Shown here one piece after another: positions 12,781-24,766 of a stretch of DNA of 64,000 nucleotides. Within the stretch, counting starts at the first letter, position 1. Every line of letters begins with the position of its first letter. This stretch comes from Gnetum montanum (lineage: Eukaryota; Streptophyta; Gnetopsida; Gnetales; Gnetaceae). Below the pieces are notes generated by a model that ran no database searches, had not been told where the DNA came from, and saw nothing but the letters and a program-made list of their open reading frames with translations. A program made the position numbers and the translations under genes. The stretch spans positions 133,539 through 197,538 of the forward strand of contig MNCI01023689.1 in the NCBI GenBank assembly GCA_015680685.1, read 5' to 3'.

Positions 12781-13259
12781 TAACATATCCTAGGATCTAT
12801 TCCAGTTAATTCTGGATATGACCAGGTGAAGGCTTTTGACCACTTGTTTATTACCTTTAGCAGACTCTCTTTTTGTTGCAGAGCAAGTTTTGCATTGATG
12901 ATTATCGATTTTCCATTCTTAAGGAACGTGTACTCTATACCGGTGGGCAATGGTTTTAGCTCTAGGGGCTCCTATTTAAATTTCTTAGGAATTTCCAACT
13001 TCCCCCAATTGATGTTTTTGAGGTTAGGACTTGGAAGTTGGAGGTGGACTTGCTCTAATGCATCTATGCTATCTATGTAAGTGCAATTCAAACCCTCAGT
13101 TAGTTCCATGCATATAAGTGAGTTGCTTTCTTGATTAGCTATCAACCACTAGGTGTTTTCTTGTCGTGTGGCTACTACATATAGGCACCTTTGTATATTG
13201 ATCACTTGTGCACACTGATTATATGCAAGAAATGTTCAACTTGGCACAGCCCATGATCT

Positions 13260-13650
13260 CTACACACAGTTACACCCTATGTCACTGTATGCGATGCATG
13301 GAACTTTCTTCTTCTCAATCTTTCCGAAAGTATTTTCCTTAGATATTTCTAGAGAAAGATCGTGGATTCCTTGGCGCACATTGATAGTGCTTAGCCATGC
13401 CCTTCCCATTATGATTAGGAAATTCCCCTTACTATTATTCACTTGAATCACTAGGAAGTCATCTAGATACGACCATCCACAAACAGTGGTAATAATGTCC
13501 TCCACTAATCCCAAGGGAACAATGATGGACTGGTCAACCAACTCTAAATGGATGTTACTCTTTTTTAATGGAGGCAAGTTCCAAGCCTTGTACATTTATT
13601 GGGATATTAGGTTGACATTGGAACCTCAATCCAAAAGATATTTGCATGGC
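13260..13650 (-). pseudogene. Aspartic protease of element 2
   Basis: The region MYKAWNLPPLKK through GRAWLSTI is clear. The active site reads LLD-stop-G, so the Ser codon of D-S-G has become a stop. Catalytic function is lost. Confidence 0.85.
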
Positions 13651-13939
13651 TCATTCTCAGCGATTTGTAGATATATCAGGGGGTTCCTAGGATTAGAGAA
13701 TTTCCTAGGAATGTGGCCATCTTTGATCCAATCGATAACAACATGTGTTAACATGACCGTATGTGTTGAATGTGGTGTTAAGCTCGAAGGGGGCTCTGAA
13801 GCTTTATATGATTTGGAGATGTCCAAAGACTTAGCTGCTTATGGTTGTAAAGGCTTGGTTGGATTATTGGTTCTGAAGAAAGGTCTTTTCTTCATATGGT
13901 TGTCAGAACCAACAGTAGGTTGAGGATTAATAGCCCTTG

Positions 13940-15636
13940 TGGCATTGCATTGCTATGGCTGAGTAGGGAGTTCACCTTACATTGCTGGAGCAGATGGTAA
14001 TGGAGCTATTAGTGGGAGAGATGTGGCTGGATTTGAAGGATGATACACTTGTGGAATATCGCCCCTAGGAGAGGGAATCTTATAGTACTCACGAGCTTAG
14101 TAGTGATGTTGAGGAGTAACGTGACCAACAAAGTCACGTGGAGAGATTGGATTTTGCACATAATATCCATATGGGTCAAGTTGTCAGTAAGGATATTGTT
14201 GCCTTGGTGGTAGCATTTCCCATGATTGTGGGTGCTACCACTATTGATGTTGCTCAATCGGTTGTGATGGAGTTCCACTTGGATAATACTTTAAAGGTTG
14301 GTGGAACTACCTTGGGTTACCTTTGGAATAAGATAACCGTTGAGATGTTTGTCGTTTTTTTAATCATGGATTAAGTGCATACACCCTAGGCTCCTATAGA
14401 TGTGAGATCATAGGGCAACATCTCTTAGGATGGTCATATTAACATATCTAGCATCCACTATCATCATCTATATCTGAGTCCACAACCTCTTCAATAATGG
14501 AAACTTTGCCCTTACCCTTGTTACGTGCATTTCCCGCTTCTCTCTTTTTTCTTTTATCATGATTACTACCTCACTCTCTAGACTCCTCTACTATTTTGAG
14601 AACAGTTTGAAACCTACTATCTAGGGAGTCCCACATTTGTTCTACCTTTTCCAATACTTCTGATGTTAACTTTTAGATAAGCAAGGTTTTCGTATTCACC
14701 ATCTCTTCGAGTGGTGACTCTTTCTCATCCTCACAAAATCTTACTCCCTCCTTCCAGAGGGAAGGATCTCGGTTATATTCTTTCACACACTCTCTCTTTC
14801 ATAACTCATCTTCTTCCTTAGCAACTTGCTCTAGTAGTCTATGAATTTGATGGGACCTAAGCTCAAATAACCTTCCTTGGGCATAAGTCTGAAGGGTTCT
14901 TCTCGTTTCATGCCTAAGCCCATCTATGATATGGCGTAGCTGATCTTGCTACGAATAACCATGGCTAGGACAATGATGTAATAATGCATAATAGCTACCC
15001 ATGGCAACATCCAAGGGTTCATGACTTTCTTGCTTTTATCCTTGGATTTGCTTTTGCAGGTTAGACACCCGCAAGTACATTTGGTACTTATCGTTGAACA
15101 ATTCTAACATAATACTCCACCTACAAATGGTTCTAATACACAACCCCTTAGCCAAAGTCAAGGGGAGGAACATCGTTATGTGGGCAACTACCTGAGGCAG
15201 GTTCATCACCCTCGATTTCACTTAAAACATGGGAGGCATCCTTGGACCATTTTCCCTTCAAAGACTTATGGTGTCTCTCCTGTTGCAAATCCCTTTGACA
15301 TTGTGCCTCTGTGGAATAATAGTCTCTTGAATCATAGTCCTGCGCAACGTATTCTACATGTAAGTGTTGCATGCCTATTCGTGTGAGAGCACGAAAGAGC
15401 ATGCTTGGGATTGCACGGTCGGGAGGTAACACTATGTTACCTTCCAAGTCACGCTAACGCAGTTGTTCATCTTGATGGAGAATAAAGGTGAAGTTGGGTA
15501 CATATTCATCAGGATGAATATATACCACACAAAATTGTTGAGGGATTGGCGGATCAACATCATGTGTATCATACCACCAATTGCTTCTTGTGTTAGTTCT
15601 AGGAGGTGAAGTGCTTTTGTGTGAAGAAGAAGACAT
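13940..15636 (-). pseudogene. gag of element 2
   Basis: The probable start ATG is at 15636-15634 (MSSSSHKST). The N-terminal part (YIHPDEYVPNFTFILHQDEQ) and the capsid part around 15220-14880 are recognisable, as are the Lys-rich linker and the P/Q/Y-rich C-terminal part (about 14000-14280). Frameshifts and stops break the frame throughout. Confidence 0.75.
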
Positions 15637-15750
15637 CTTGTCTTATTCAGTGTGCAATGTACTATTATCTTTCCCTTAACCAACCCTAAGGATTCATTCC
15701 AACAATGTGAATGATTTCCTAACTTCTACTTAGTGCACAAACAACTAAGT

Positions 15751-15767
15751 CCCTGGCAATGGAGCCA
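15751..15767 (-). other. Primer binding site of element 2
   Basis: The minus strand reads TGGCTCCATTGCCAGGG one base from the LTR, 14 of 17 to the tRNA-Asp-type site. Of the three differences, two are transitions and one (G to T at position 5) is a transversion. Confidence 0.8.
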
Positions 15768-15768
15768 A

Positions 15769-16602
15769 TGATGAGCAGTGAGGTACCCCTACGCTCAACC
15801 ATATGAATATGAGCGTTTCATGCACGATCCAGTCAAATTCCAAGGACTAAGTGCCTATGCGCCTTTGTGGAACAATAACGGGTTGGTTAATCGTTGTCTT
15901 CCCAAACTTACTTGTATGTCATGGTTGTATGGTTAAGTAAGCTTGAGGCATATGATTTTTATAGCTTTTATGTGTTTTATATCCTACGCTAGTAAGGAGG
16001 GGGAGAGAGATAACTAAGTAACTAATCTAATTTAACTACTCATTAACTAAGTTCTAATTACTCCTAACACCAGTATCTGTTCCCACTTGTCGTACACATC
16101 CTAAACTAGTGCAATGTTGTTGGGATTACCAAACGCTAATTTTCACTGGGTTACCAAGTGCTACACGTATGCTCGAAGTGGTCGTACTGAGTGTATTTAA
16201 CTAAGAGAGTTGTAGGTTGAGAGAAATCATTAATCAACTAGGAAAGCATTAAATAATAATTAACATTAATTAATCTATTTTGAATGCTACAAGGTTTATC
16301 ATAAAGTTCATCTTTATTGCCATACACAAAGTGTACTTAGGTACACAATGCTCAAATAAAGATCCATTCACTCTATGACTCTTACTGTAGGCATGCAGAA
16401 ATAATTCTAAATCTGGGGGGGAAATGGCAAGAGTTTGGCTAAGGGACTAACTGTCTAATGTGAAAACCAAGGATGCCTCCTCTTATTTATAAGCAAGGAG
16501 ACAGGCCCCGATATCAGGTATCCGACATTGCATGGTTGGATCCGATATCATGGACCCGATATCGCAAATGCAATATCACGGTCTCAATATTGTGGTTCAT
16601 TA
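15769..16602 (-). repeat. 5' LTR of element 2
   Basis: 834 bp, TGATGAGCAGTGAGG to GGTTCATTA. The outer end reads CATTA where the inner copy reads CATCA. A TATA box read on the minus strand sits at 16491-16484, next to GATATC palindromes (about 16518-16570). Confidence 0.9.
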
Positions 16603-16607
16603 GCCAT

Positions 16608-17455
16608 GGATAGTGTATGGAGCTCAATTTAAATGGGAAGCGTTGGTAATTTACTATACACTAACTCATAGGGAGAGTAGCTTGTAGGGAGTTTCCATGT
16701 GAAGCGGTATTCCCAAAGAGCATCGTTTAGTTTAGTGTTCCAGTCTCACCTAAACTTGCTAATGGTTCTTGTCAATATCTTCGTAATCTCCTTGTTGGTG
16801 ACTTCTTCTTGACCGTTTGCTTGGGGGTGGTATGGTGTAGTCAATTTATGCTCAACCCCTAAGTGTTGCATTAATTTTCAAAAAGTTGCACCTATGAAGT
16901 GTGTACCATTGTCTGAAATAAGTGCACGCAGCACACCAAACTTCTTTATGATTTGTTGTTGAATAAATCGTGTAGCTGTAGATGATGTATAATCTTTAAT
17001 AGTAGCTGCTTCAGCCCATTTTGTTAGGTAATCAATGACAACATAATATCAGCTTTTCCATTGGACATTGGTGTAATTGGCCCCATAAAATCAATTCCCC
17101 AAATGTCAAAGGGTTCTAACAGTTGAATCCATTGTTGCAGATCCTTCATTCTAGTAGTCATTCCCCCATCATGTTGACAGCACTCACAAGATTGGACGAA
17201 ACGATCGGCATCTCAAAATAATGTAGGCCAATAATATCCTGCAAGCAGGATCTTGATGGTCATTCATCTCCTAGTGTAATGATCTCCACAAGGACCCTCA
17301 TGAGTGTCTTGGAGAACTCACACTTGATCTATATCAAGAACACACCATTGAACCAAGCCATTGGGACAAACTTTGTAAAGTTTCCCATTGATCTCCATAA
17401 AGTACTTGGCTTGGTGAAGAAACTATTGTTTCTTCTTAAGGTTTAACTCTTGTGG
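16608..17455 (-). pseudogene. Integrase of element 1 (main part)
   Basis: It is homologous to 11340-10500 of element 2. The first catalytic Asp is intact (FDIWGIDFMGP near 17075-17110). The domain is cut at 16607 by element 2, and the C-terminal tail resumes at 7384. Stops are present. Confidence 0.8.
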
Positions 17456-17461
17456 CGTTTG

Positions 17462-17930
17462 TTAAGTGAGGAGATAGGTAAGAATGCTACTGTACCAGTT
17501 TGTCTTCGTGGGTGATTGATTATTCACTACACCAGCAAAGAGGAATTCATTAGGGAAATGATCAGAAATTTGATACTCATCCTCTTTGTTGTCCCATCGC
17601 AATTGAGATAAATGATCAGCAGCTACATTCTCAGTGCCCTTGCAATCGATCATCGTTAAATTAAACTCTTGTAAGATTACAAGCCATCGTATGATACGAG
17701 GGCTTACCATTGGCTTATTCATGAGGAATTGAATTGCACTATGATCTATATGTATATATACTTTATATCCCAATACATAGTGTCTAAAATTTTCTAGTGC
17801 AAATGCTACAACCATTAATTCTTTCTCTGCAATAGTGTAGTTAAGTTGTGCACTAGCGATACTTCTACTTGCACAGTGGATGTAATAAGGATACTTCTAG
17901 TAATCTAACTATGTAAGTACGACTCCTAAA
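17462..17930 (-). pseudogene. RNase H of element 1
   Basis: A 117-codon open stretch (17815-17462) reads FALENFRHYVLGYKV, HIDHSAIQFLMNKPMVSP and KGTENVAADHLSQLRW, typical of Ty3 RNase H plus the linker to integrase. It is the best preserved RNase H among the Athila-like copies in this window. Confidence 0.85.
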
Positions 17931-17949
17931 GCATAGTTGGATGTGTTAG

Positions 17950-18495
17950 TCATGATATAGGAGCTTGTAGAATGGGTGTTTCTACTAGCTTCTATTTTAG
18001 AGTTTGGAAAGCTAATTCACATTCCCTGGTCCACTTGAAAGGTATGTCCTTTCTTGTTAATTCCACCAATGGTTTGGCAACCTTTGAAAAGTTCTCAATA
18101 AATCTCCTATAGTAGCTAGTATGTCCAAGGAATGACCGAATATGTTTGATAGTTTCCAGTTAACGGGTAATTCCTTGGATAATTTTGATTTTCTTGGGGT
18201 CTACCTCTATCCCCATGTGTGAGATTTTGTGTCCTAGTACTACACCTTCTTGAACAATCAAATGGCTTTTCTACCAGTTAAGCCTCAAATTGGTTTCTAC
18301 ACATCTTTTTAACACTTGCCCCAACTGGTCCAAGGCTTAATCAAAGTTTGATCCATAAGTGGAGAAGTCGTCCATAAAGACCTCCACGCCATTCCCTATT
18401 TGTTGTTGGAATATGCTTAGAACTAGTCGTTAAAATGTTGCAGGGGCATTGCACAAGCCAAACAACATTTGTTTGTATCCAAACGTTCCCCAAGG
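17950..18495 (-). pseudogene. Reverse transcriptase C-terminal half of element 1
   Basis: It reads FGLCNAPATF, the catalytic EVFMDDFSTYG (near 18355-18395) and LGHKISHMGIEVDP. It is separated from its N-terminal half (25609-26260) by element 3. The break falls in the codons for the SPWGTF motif. Confidence 0.85.
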
Positions 18496-18500
18496 ACTGG

Positions 18501-19330
18501 TGATGGGACGCAATATCACATGGGCCGCGATATTGCGTCCACCGTGATATCGCGTATGTGATATCGTGTCGTCCCCCGCGATATCGTGGTGCACCGTCAT
18601 ATCTATAAATAAGAGGCGGCTTTCCCTTGTTTCTCATCCTAGGCTTAGACCATAGTGAAACTTTGGTAGTTTGATCCCTCCAGAGATAGAATATTTTCCA
18701 TGTGCCCGTAGTAGGAACTCCAAAGTGAATGGATCTTTATTCGAGCAGACATTGTACCTGAACACAAGCTTTTGTACAGCAATAAAGACGAACTTCTTCG
18801 ATAAACCTTACAGTGCATGGAATAGGCTAAACAGGATTTTATTTAATGTTATTTATTGTTTATCCTTTAAATGATTTATTAGTTATTAACTTTTTCTCAA
18901 CCCTTCTCTCATAGTTAAGTGCCTTAGTACGACAGCTTCGAGCACGTGCGTTACGCTTGGTGATCCCAGCAATGACTAGCATTTGGTAACCAAGGTTGCA
19001 TCGGTTCAGGGTGTGAATAGTAAGTGGGAACGGATGCTGATGCTAGGTTAATTAAGGCTTAGTTAGTTAATTAGAGTTAGTTAATTAGTTTCTTCAACCC
19101 TTCGCCTTATTAGCATAGGAGATAAAATCGAAAAGCTATAAAATTCATATACCTCAGACTTACTTAATCATACACCATGAAAAATACAAGTAAGTCTGGG
19201 AAGACAACAAATAATTAACCTTAAGTGTTCCCTGAGGTGTGTAGGCACTTAGTCTACGGCGTTCGACCAGATCGCACGTGTTATGCTTGTATTCATATGG
19301 TTGAGTGTAGGGGTACCTCGCCACTCATCA
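18501..19330 (+). repeat. 5' LTR of element 3
   Basis: 830 bp, from TGATGGGACGCAATATC to CCACTCATCA. U3 starts with an array of GATATCGCG-like palindromes (18510-18600) directly upstream of a TATA box at 18604-18611. Confidence 0.92.
18604..18611 (+). promoter_or_regulatory. TATA box of element 3 5' LTR
   Basis: TATAAATA, conserved in sequence and position in the LTRs of element 2 (minus strand) and, as TATAAACA at 24883-24890, in the other LTR of element 3. Confidence 0.7.
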
Positions 19331-19331
19331 T

Positions 19332-19349
19332 TGGTGCTGTTGTCGAGGA
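19332..19349 (+). other. Primer binding site of element 3
   Basis: TGGTGCTGTTGTCGAGGA, one base from the LTR. It matches TGGCGCCGTTGCCGGGGA except for transitions, which identifies tRNA-Asp as the likely primer. Confidence 0.85.
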
Positions 19350-19472
19350 CTAAGTGTTTGTGCGCTAAGTAGAACGTAGGAGATCACTCACATTGTTGGG
19401 AGCTTAAATGAACCTTAGGGTTAATTAAACAAAAAATTATATAACAGTTAAATAGCACATCGATAAGACACA

Positions 19473-21800
19473 ATGTCTTCTTCTTCTTCTCATAAGAGCA
19501 TTACACCACCTAGGGATAATACGAGAAACAGTTGACACTCTAAAACACTTAACCAAAATCAGCTAGTTCCTCAACAAAATTAGGTAGTATATACTCATCC
19601 CAATGAGTACATACCAGATTTTACCTTTATCCTCCATCAAGACAAACAATTGTGTTGGAGAGACTTGCAAGGTAACATAATGTTACCTCTAGATCGGTCA
19701 GTCCCAAACATGCTCCTCCGTGCTCTTGCACAGATCAACATGACACAACTCTATGCTGAATACATTATAGGTGACTTTGACACAAGGTATTACCATCCCA
19801 CATCTACACAACGTATAAGGGACTCAAGGCAGGAGAGCCACCATACATTGTTGAAGGGCAAAGGGGTCCTGCACGTCCTAAGTGAAATCGAAGATGGTGA
19901 ACCACTTATAACAGGTTCTCTATTAAATGATGTTTCCCCTCCTAATGATAGTGAGGAGGTGAGGTATTAGAACCTATGATCCATGATACACAACCTTGGT
20001 TCTGATCCCCATGAACGCCAACTATTCACCAAGGGAACGACAACACATGGCAAGGACAAGCACTCAGATCGTCATCACGATCGGGGCCGAAGCCATAGAA
20101 GAGAAGGTAGGAAACATTGTCATGGCGATGGTTCTCCTTCCTCTTCCCCTTCTTCACATCGTTCACCCTCTCCTTCCATATCTGGGCGCAACCATCAAGA
20201 GCATAATGGTGAGGATAGAGGTAGACAAAATGAGAGACCTCGACGAGAGATTCAAGAGCGAGGACAAGGGCATGAATGAAGGGAAAGTAGGGAACAACAT
20301 AGAAAACACAGACATCATGAAAGAGATGATCATGACAAGCCCCTACTTGCAACCTAGAGTATGCTAGATATAACGGAGGCAATGAGAATACTAACAAGGC
20401 ATCTAAAAGATAGCCTGATCAAGCGTTTAGATGTGAATAACATCCCATGCTTCAAAGGGGGATATAATGCTGATTCGAAAAATCATTTATAGGAATTCCA
20501 CAATGCTTGCACCTTGTAGAACATAGAGAACGAGTGATAGAAACTAAAGTTATTTTCCAAGACACTCATAAAGGAAGCAGAGAGTTGGTACCGGTCCTTA
20601 GAACCAGAAACCATTAGGAGGTGGAGTATGATGTTAGAACTTTTAAATGATAAATATCAAACGTACTCTAGAGTGTCTAACTTACGTAAGAAGATCCAAG
20701 GATGGAAGCAAGGTACTCATGAACCCTTGGATGCTGCCATGGGCCACTACTATGCATTGTTACATCGTTGCCTGGGCCATGGTTACGCACAACAGGATCA
20801 ACTACACCATCTTGTAGATGGGCTAAGGTATGAAACTAAGAGAACCCTTGGGACTTATGCCCAAGGGAGACTATCTGAACTTAGATCCCATGAAATTCAT
20901 TGCTTGTTGGAACAAGTAGCCAAAGAAGAAGGGGAGCTATGAAAAAGGGAAAATGCAGAAGAATATAATCGTGATCCCTCTCTTCGAAAGAAGGAAGTGA
21001 GATTCTATGATGAAGAGGATGAGTCACCACTCGAAGAGTTGGTGAATAGGAAAACCTTTCCACTTTAGAAGCTAACAACGAAAGTAGCAGCTAAGGTAGA
21101 TCAGATACAGGACTCCTTGGATAGTAGATTTGAACTTGTCTTGAAAATCGTAGAGGAGTCTATGGAGGAACGAAGTAGTGACAAGGACAAGAAAAAGCAG
21201 AGAGATTCTATCCTTGCACATGACAAGGGTAAAGGAAAAATAACTATCTTCAATGAGGTTGTGGATTTAGATACAGACGATGACGGTGGATGTGAGATCT
21301 GCCAATATGATCATCCCAAGGGATGTTGTCCAATCATCTCACATCTATAAGAGTCTTGGGTGTATGCACTCAACCCAAGACTTAACAGACGGTAGACACC
21401 CCGAAGGTTACCTTATCCCCAAGGTAACCCAAGACAATTTCACCAACCATTGATGTACTATCCAAGTGAAACTCCACCACAACCCATTAGACAACATCAA
21501 TAGTGGAAATACCCACAGTCATGGGGGATGCCACCACCGAAACAACAGTACCCTTACTGGCAACCAAACCCATATGGATACTACGTGCAGCAGCTAGTTT
21601 CTCCAAGTGACTCCATGGGTCACACAACTCCCCAACGTCACTACCAAGTTTGGGAGTACTTTAGAAGCACTCCTTCTCCTCTAGGAGATGCTCCATACCC
21701 ATAACATCCTCCTAATCCATCCGCACCTCTTCCACCGGTAGTTCCCATACCTCCTGCTCCAACAATGCAAGGGGAACTCCCCACTCAACCGTAGCAACAT
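19473..21800 (+). pseudogene. gag of element 3
   Basis: The start ATG at 19473 opens MSSSSSHKS. Parts in order: an N-terminal domain (19650-19970), a strongly basic R/S/H-rich segment (about 20040-20280, RSHRREGRKH then serine-proline runs), and the retrotransposon capsid domain (about 20560-20940: AESWYRSLEPE, MLELLNDKYQ, GWKQGTHEPLD). A Lys/Glu-rich linker, a CX2CX3HX4C knuckle (CEICQYDHPKGCC, near 21292-21335) and a P/Q/Y-rich tail follow. Several stops break it. It is the most readable Athila-type gag in the window. Confidence 0.85.
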
Positions 21801-22079
21801 AACACTACGAGAGCTATAACCATTCAACCCACTACTAGTTTTGACAACCGCAAAAAGAGAAGACCTTTCTTCAGAACTAAAATCCCAGACAAGCTCTCAC
21901 AACCACAAGCGGTTGAGTCTAGGTATGCTCCTTCGACACATAATGCTTCAAAGCACCCTTCGGTCCAACAACAGAGCTTAATGCATACAGTTATGTTAAC
22001 ACATACCGTAACCAACTAGATCAAGGTAGGCCACCTTCCCAAGAAACTAACTGACCCTGGAAGTCCCTTAATCTACCTC

Positions 22080-22820
22080 CAAGTCGCTAAGAAAAAAGCA
22101 CATAAGGCTCTTCTTAACTCAGATTCCGGAGTCAACTTAATATCACAAGAGATGTATCAAGCCTGGAACCTATCCCAAATTAAGAAGAGCAATATCCAAC
22201 TAGAGCTGTCTGACCAGTCCATCACCATTCCCTTGGGATTGGTGGAGGACATTGTTACCACTGTGTGTGGTTGGTCATACCTAGCAAATTTCCTGGTGAT
22301 AGAAGTTAACAACAACGGAGGGGACTTTCCAATTATAATGGGAAGGGCATGGCTAAGCACAATAGATGCATGCCTAGGGATCTGCAATCTTTCCTTGGAA
22401 ATATCTAAGGTAAACATTTATGGAAAGATCAAGAAGAAGAAAGTTCCATGCATCACATATAGTGACTCAGAGGGTGATGACATGGAGGAATGCTCAACAT
22501 CTCTTCCATGTAATCGGTGTGCCCTAGAAACTATGAGACAAAGATGCCTGTATGTAGCAACCACACAACAAATGGACACCTCATGGTTGAAAACTAGTCG
22601 AAAGAGCAAACCAACATGCATGGAACGAACTGGGGAAATAACCCATACTCGTAACGAAGGCATAGACACATTAGAATATGAGCGTCGCCAACTTCCACCC
22701 CTTAATTTAAGAACATCAATTGGGAGAAGTTGGGCACTTTTAAGAAATTCAAATAGGCGCTCATTATTTTGGATCTCTCCCTTTCCATTCAGTCATGGGG
22801 GAGTTGGTCACCTATGCTAA
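22080..22820 (+). pseudogene. Aspartic protease of element 3, fused in frame to the end-of-pol spacer
   Basis: The D-S-G active site is intact (Asp codon 22122-22124). GVNLISQEMYQAWN and IIMGRAWLS follow in an uninterrupted frame. After the linker (LPPLNLRTSI near 22690-22730) the frame crosses the deletion that removed RT, RNase H and IN. It runs through the internal PPT-like motif to a stop at 22818-22820, ending GGVGHLC, like the pol terminus of element 2 (GGDGHLC). The deletion junction is at about 22755-22785. Confidence 0.85.
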
Positions 22821-24766
22821 TCATTGGAGGCCCTTAGTTCTTTTAAGTTTTTATTTTACACATTTTTGTTTTACATGTTTTTGTCTTACACATTTTTGTT
22901 TTACATGTTTTTGTTCTACACATTTTTGTTTTACACATTTTTGTTTCACATTATTTTGTTTTACAAATTTCTTTAACTTTTCTCATTCTGTTTTTACAAC
23001 ATCGTTATACTTTTTCATTTTGTGTGTGTGTGTGCGTGTGTGATCCATCTTGTAAGTTTGTCACCTAATAAGTGTTCTTCATGATGGTATGAACTATTTT
23101 TGTACTAATTGCTAATGTTTGGTTTTTACATTTAAGTCATGATGTTGATACTAAGGTATGTTTCTTTTGATATAGCAGGCAATGTGTCCACTTCATCCAT
23201 CCATCCATAAGTTCTATGGTCTCTCTTGGCTTGGAAATGTACAGTCTCTTCCTAAATAAAAACTTTAAAGAATCAGTGACTGGGTATTTCTCAAACTAAG
23301 GAAGGACTCAAGGTCTGGAAAGAATGTGACTTTAAGGGAACTTGATGCATTTGTGTTGGCCATTCTCTTGGATGCTTAGATGCTTTCTTCTTGAGTTTTC
23401 TTGCCATTTCGACGTTACCCAATTATTGGGAAGATGAGCAAATAAAAATAACAAAGCCTTTGCATGGTGTGGTTCTCACGCATAAAGACATAAAACAAAA
23501 AAAAAAAGAGAAGAAAAGTGAGAATTCGAAGCACACCCCTTAGAAAAAATAATAATTTGGGCTACAAGCACTAGTTATGGAACCAACACAAATGTTGTTC
23601 CCTCTAACTAAGGCCCTTCTCGCTTTCCTTTCTCTCCTCCTTGTTTCATTGGAATGGTGGTGGTTCTTGGGTAAAGGCATTCTTGTTATTCAAGAGGATG
23701 GATTAGCCGAATGCATTAATGCAAAGTCACTGGATGTGGTTGGTTTGAGGCCAGAGTTGGAATGAGATTTGCTAAGTCACATTAATCATGAAACATACAA
23801 GGGGCTGTATACCACCTTGTTCTTGGGATTCCATTCCATTCTCTTCTCTCCACCATTCTCTTCATTGTTCACCTCATTGTCGGTTGTATCATTAGTGTAT
23901 ATTTTGGTTGACGCATTGTTTTCTTTTTGGTAAATTCTTGCAATTAAGACTTTAACTCTTGTTTCAAATGACATTCCCAAAGCCTATGGACTCTTTGAAT
24001 GTGGGTTTGTCAACGCATTAAGGGCATGAGCCTGCTTAGGGGAGGGCCCACTGACATTTCTATTTGGTGCATCAGTTAAATTCTTTCCCTTAACATTTTG
24101 TGATTAACTCTATTTTGTTCATTTCCATCTTGACATCCATTTCATCAACGTTATCATTGTCTCTTTTTCTTGATCTTTCTTATTCCTTTTCTTTGTCCAT
24201 TCTATCACTATCGGAGGTTCACGATTAGTCATGGGGGTACGGGATCCAATTTTTTCGATTTTCTCCTAACCCCTACACCTTTGGTAGTCATCAATATTAT
24301 ATCTTTAGACCTGTATCAACCATACCACAACTCAACCAATGGACTTTTCACTAAAGCAAGCTATCAACTACACTGTGATTTATTTACCCTTGCTAATATA
24401 AAGACTGTGTTGTGTGTGCAGATGGAAATCATGCAACAATGGATTGGATCCAGAGAGAACACTTGGAATGGAGTAATGCTGAAGCAGTTATGTAAGGAGC
24501 AAGATTGATGGCATGCTTACGGATGGACAATGAAAGGTGCAATCTTGGCATTGGCAGCAGCAAAACTTCTTTCTCTCTCTCTTTCTCAGCTACCAAATAA
24601 GGCTTGATGTCAATGTAATATGGTGTTCACTCTTGTTGTCATGAACACCAGTTTTGTTATGTCTTGTAATGATGATTCGTTTACATGTCATCCAATTAGT
24701 TCCATTTTGAGTCAATAATCCCATACCTTTCCAATATTTTGTAAGGAACTTGAGGATGAGTTTTCA
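22803..24766 (+). other. 3' spacer of element 3
   Basis: It corresponds to the spacers of elements 1 and 2. It holds a TTTTGTTTTACAC-type tandem repeat (22846-22975), a poly-TG run (about 23022-23042), a second PPT-like copy (24224-24239) and an acceptor-like junction at 24421/24422. No conserved long frame is seen. Confidence 0.65.
22846..22975 (+). repeat. Short tandem repeat ATTTTTGTTTTACAC
   Basis: About nine degenerate copies of a 14-15 bp unit (ACATTTTTGTTTTAC with variants). The reverse-complement words occur in fewer copies in the matching part of element 2 (9930-10020). Confidence 0.8.

Larger units (their letters stand above)
7390..16602 (-). mobile_element. Element 2: full-length Athila-like Ty3 element nested in element 1
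   Basis: The LTRs are 7390-8182 and 15769-16602. It is flanked by a perfect target duplication GCCAT (7385-7389 and 16603-16607). It inserted in the integrase tail of element 1: joining the flanks recreates the context seen uninterrupted near 10500 in this very copy. The internal order on the minus strand is PBS, gag, PR, RT, RNase H, IN, spacer, PPT. The copy is dead, with many stops, a stop inside the protease active site and a changed integrase Asp. Confidence 0.93.

Noticed and set aside
19996-20397. Two overlapping 123-codon frames on opposite strands
   Set aside because: Both are shadows of the gag R/S-rich region of element 3, where biased codons keep other frames open.
22795-23043. 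Plus-strand frame with repeated CFTHFCFT
   Set aside because: It is only the translation of the ATTTTTGTTTTACAC tandem repeat in the retrotransposon spacer.
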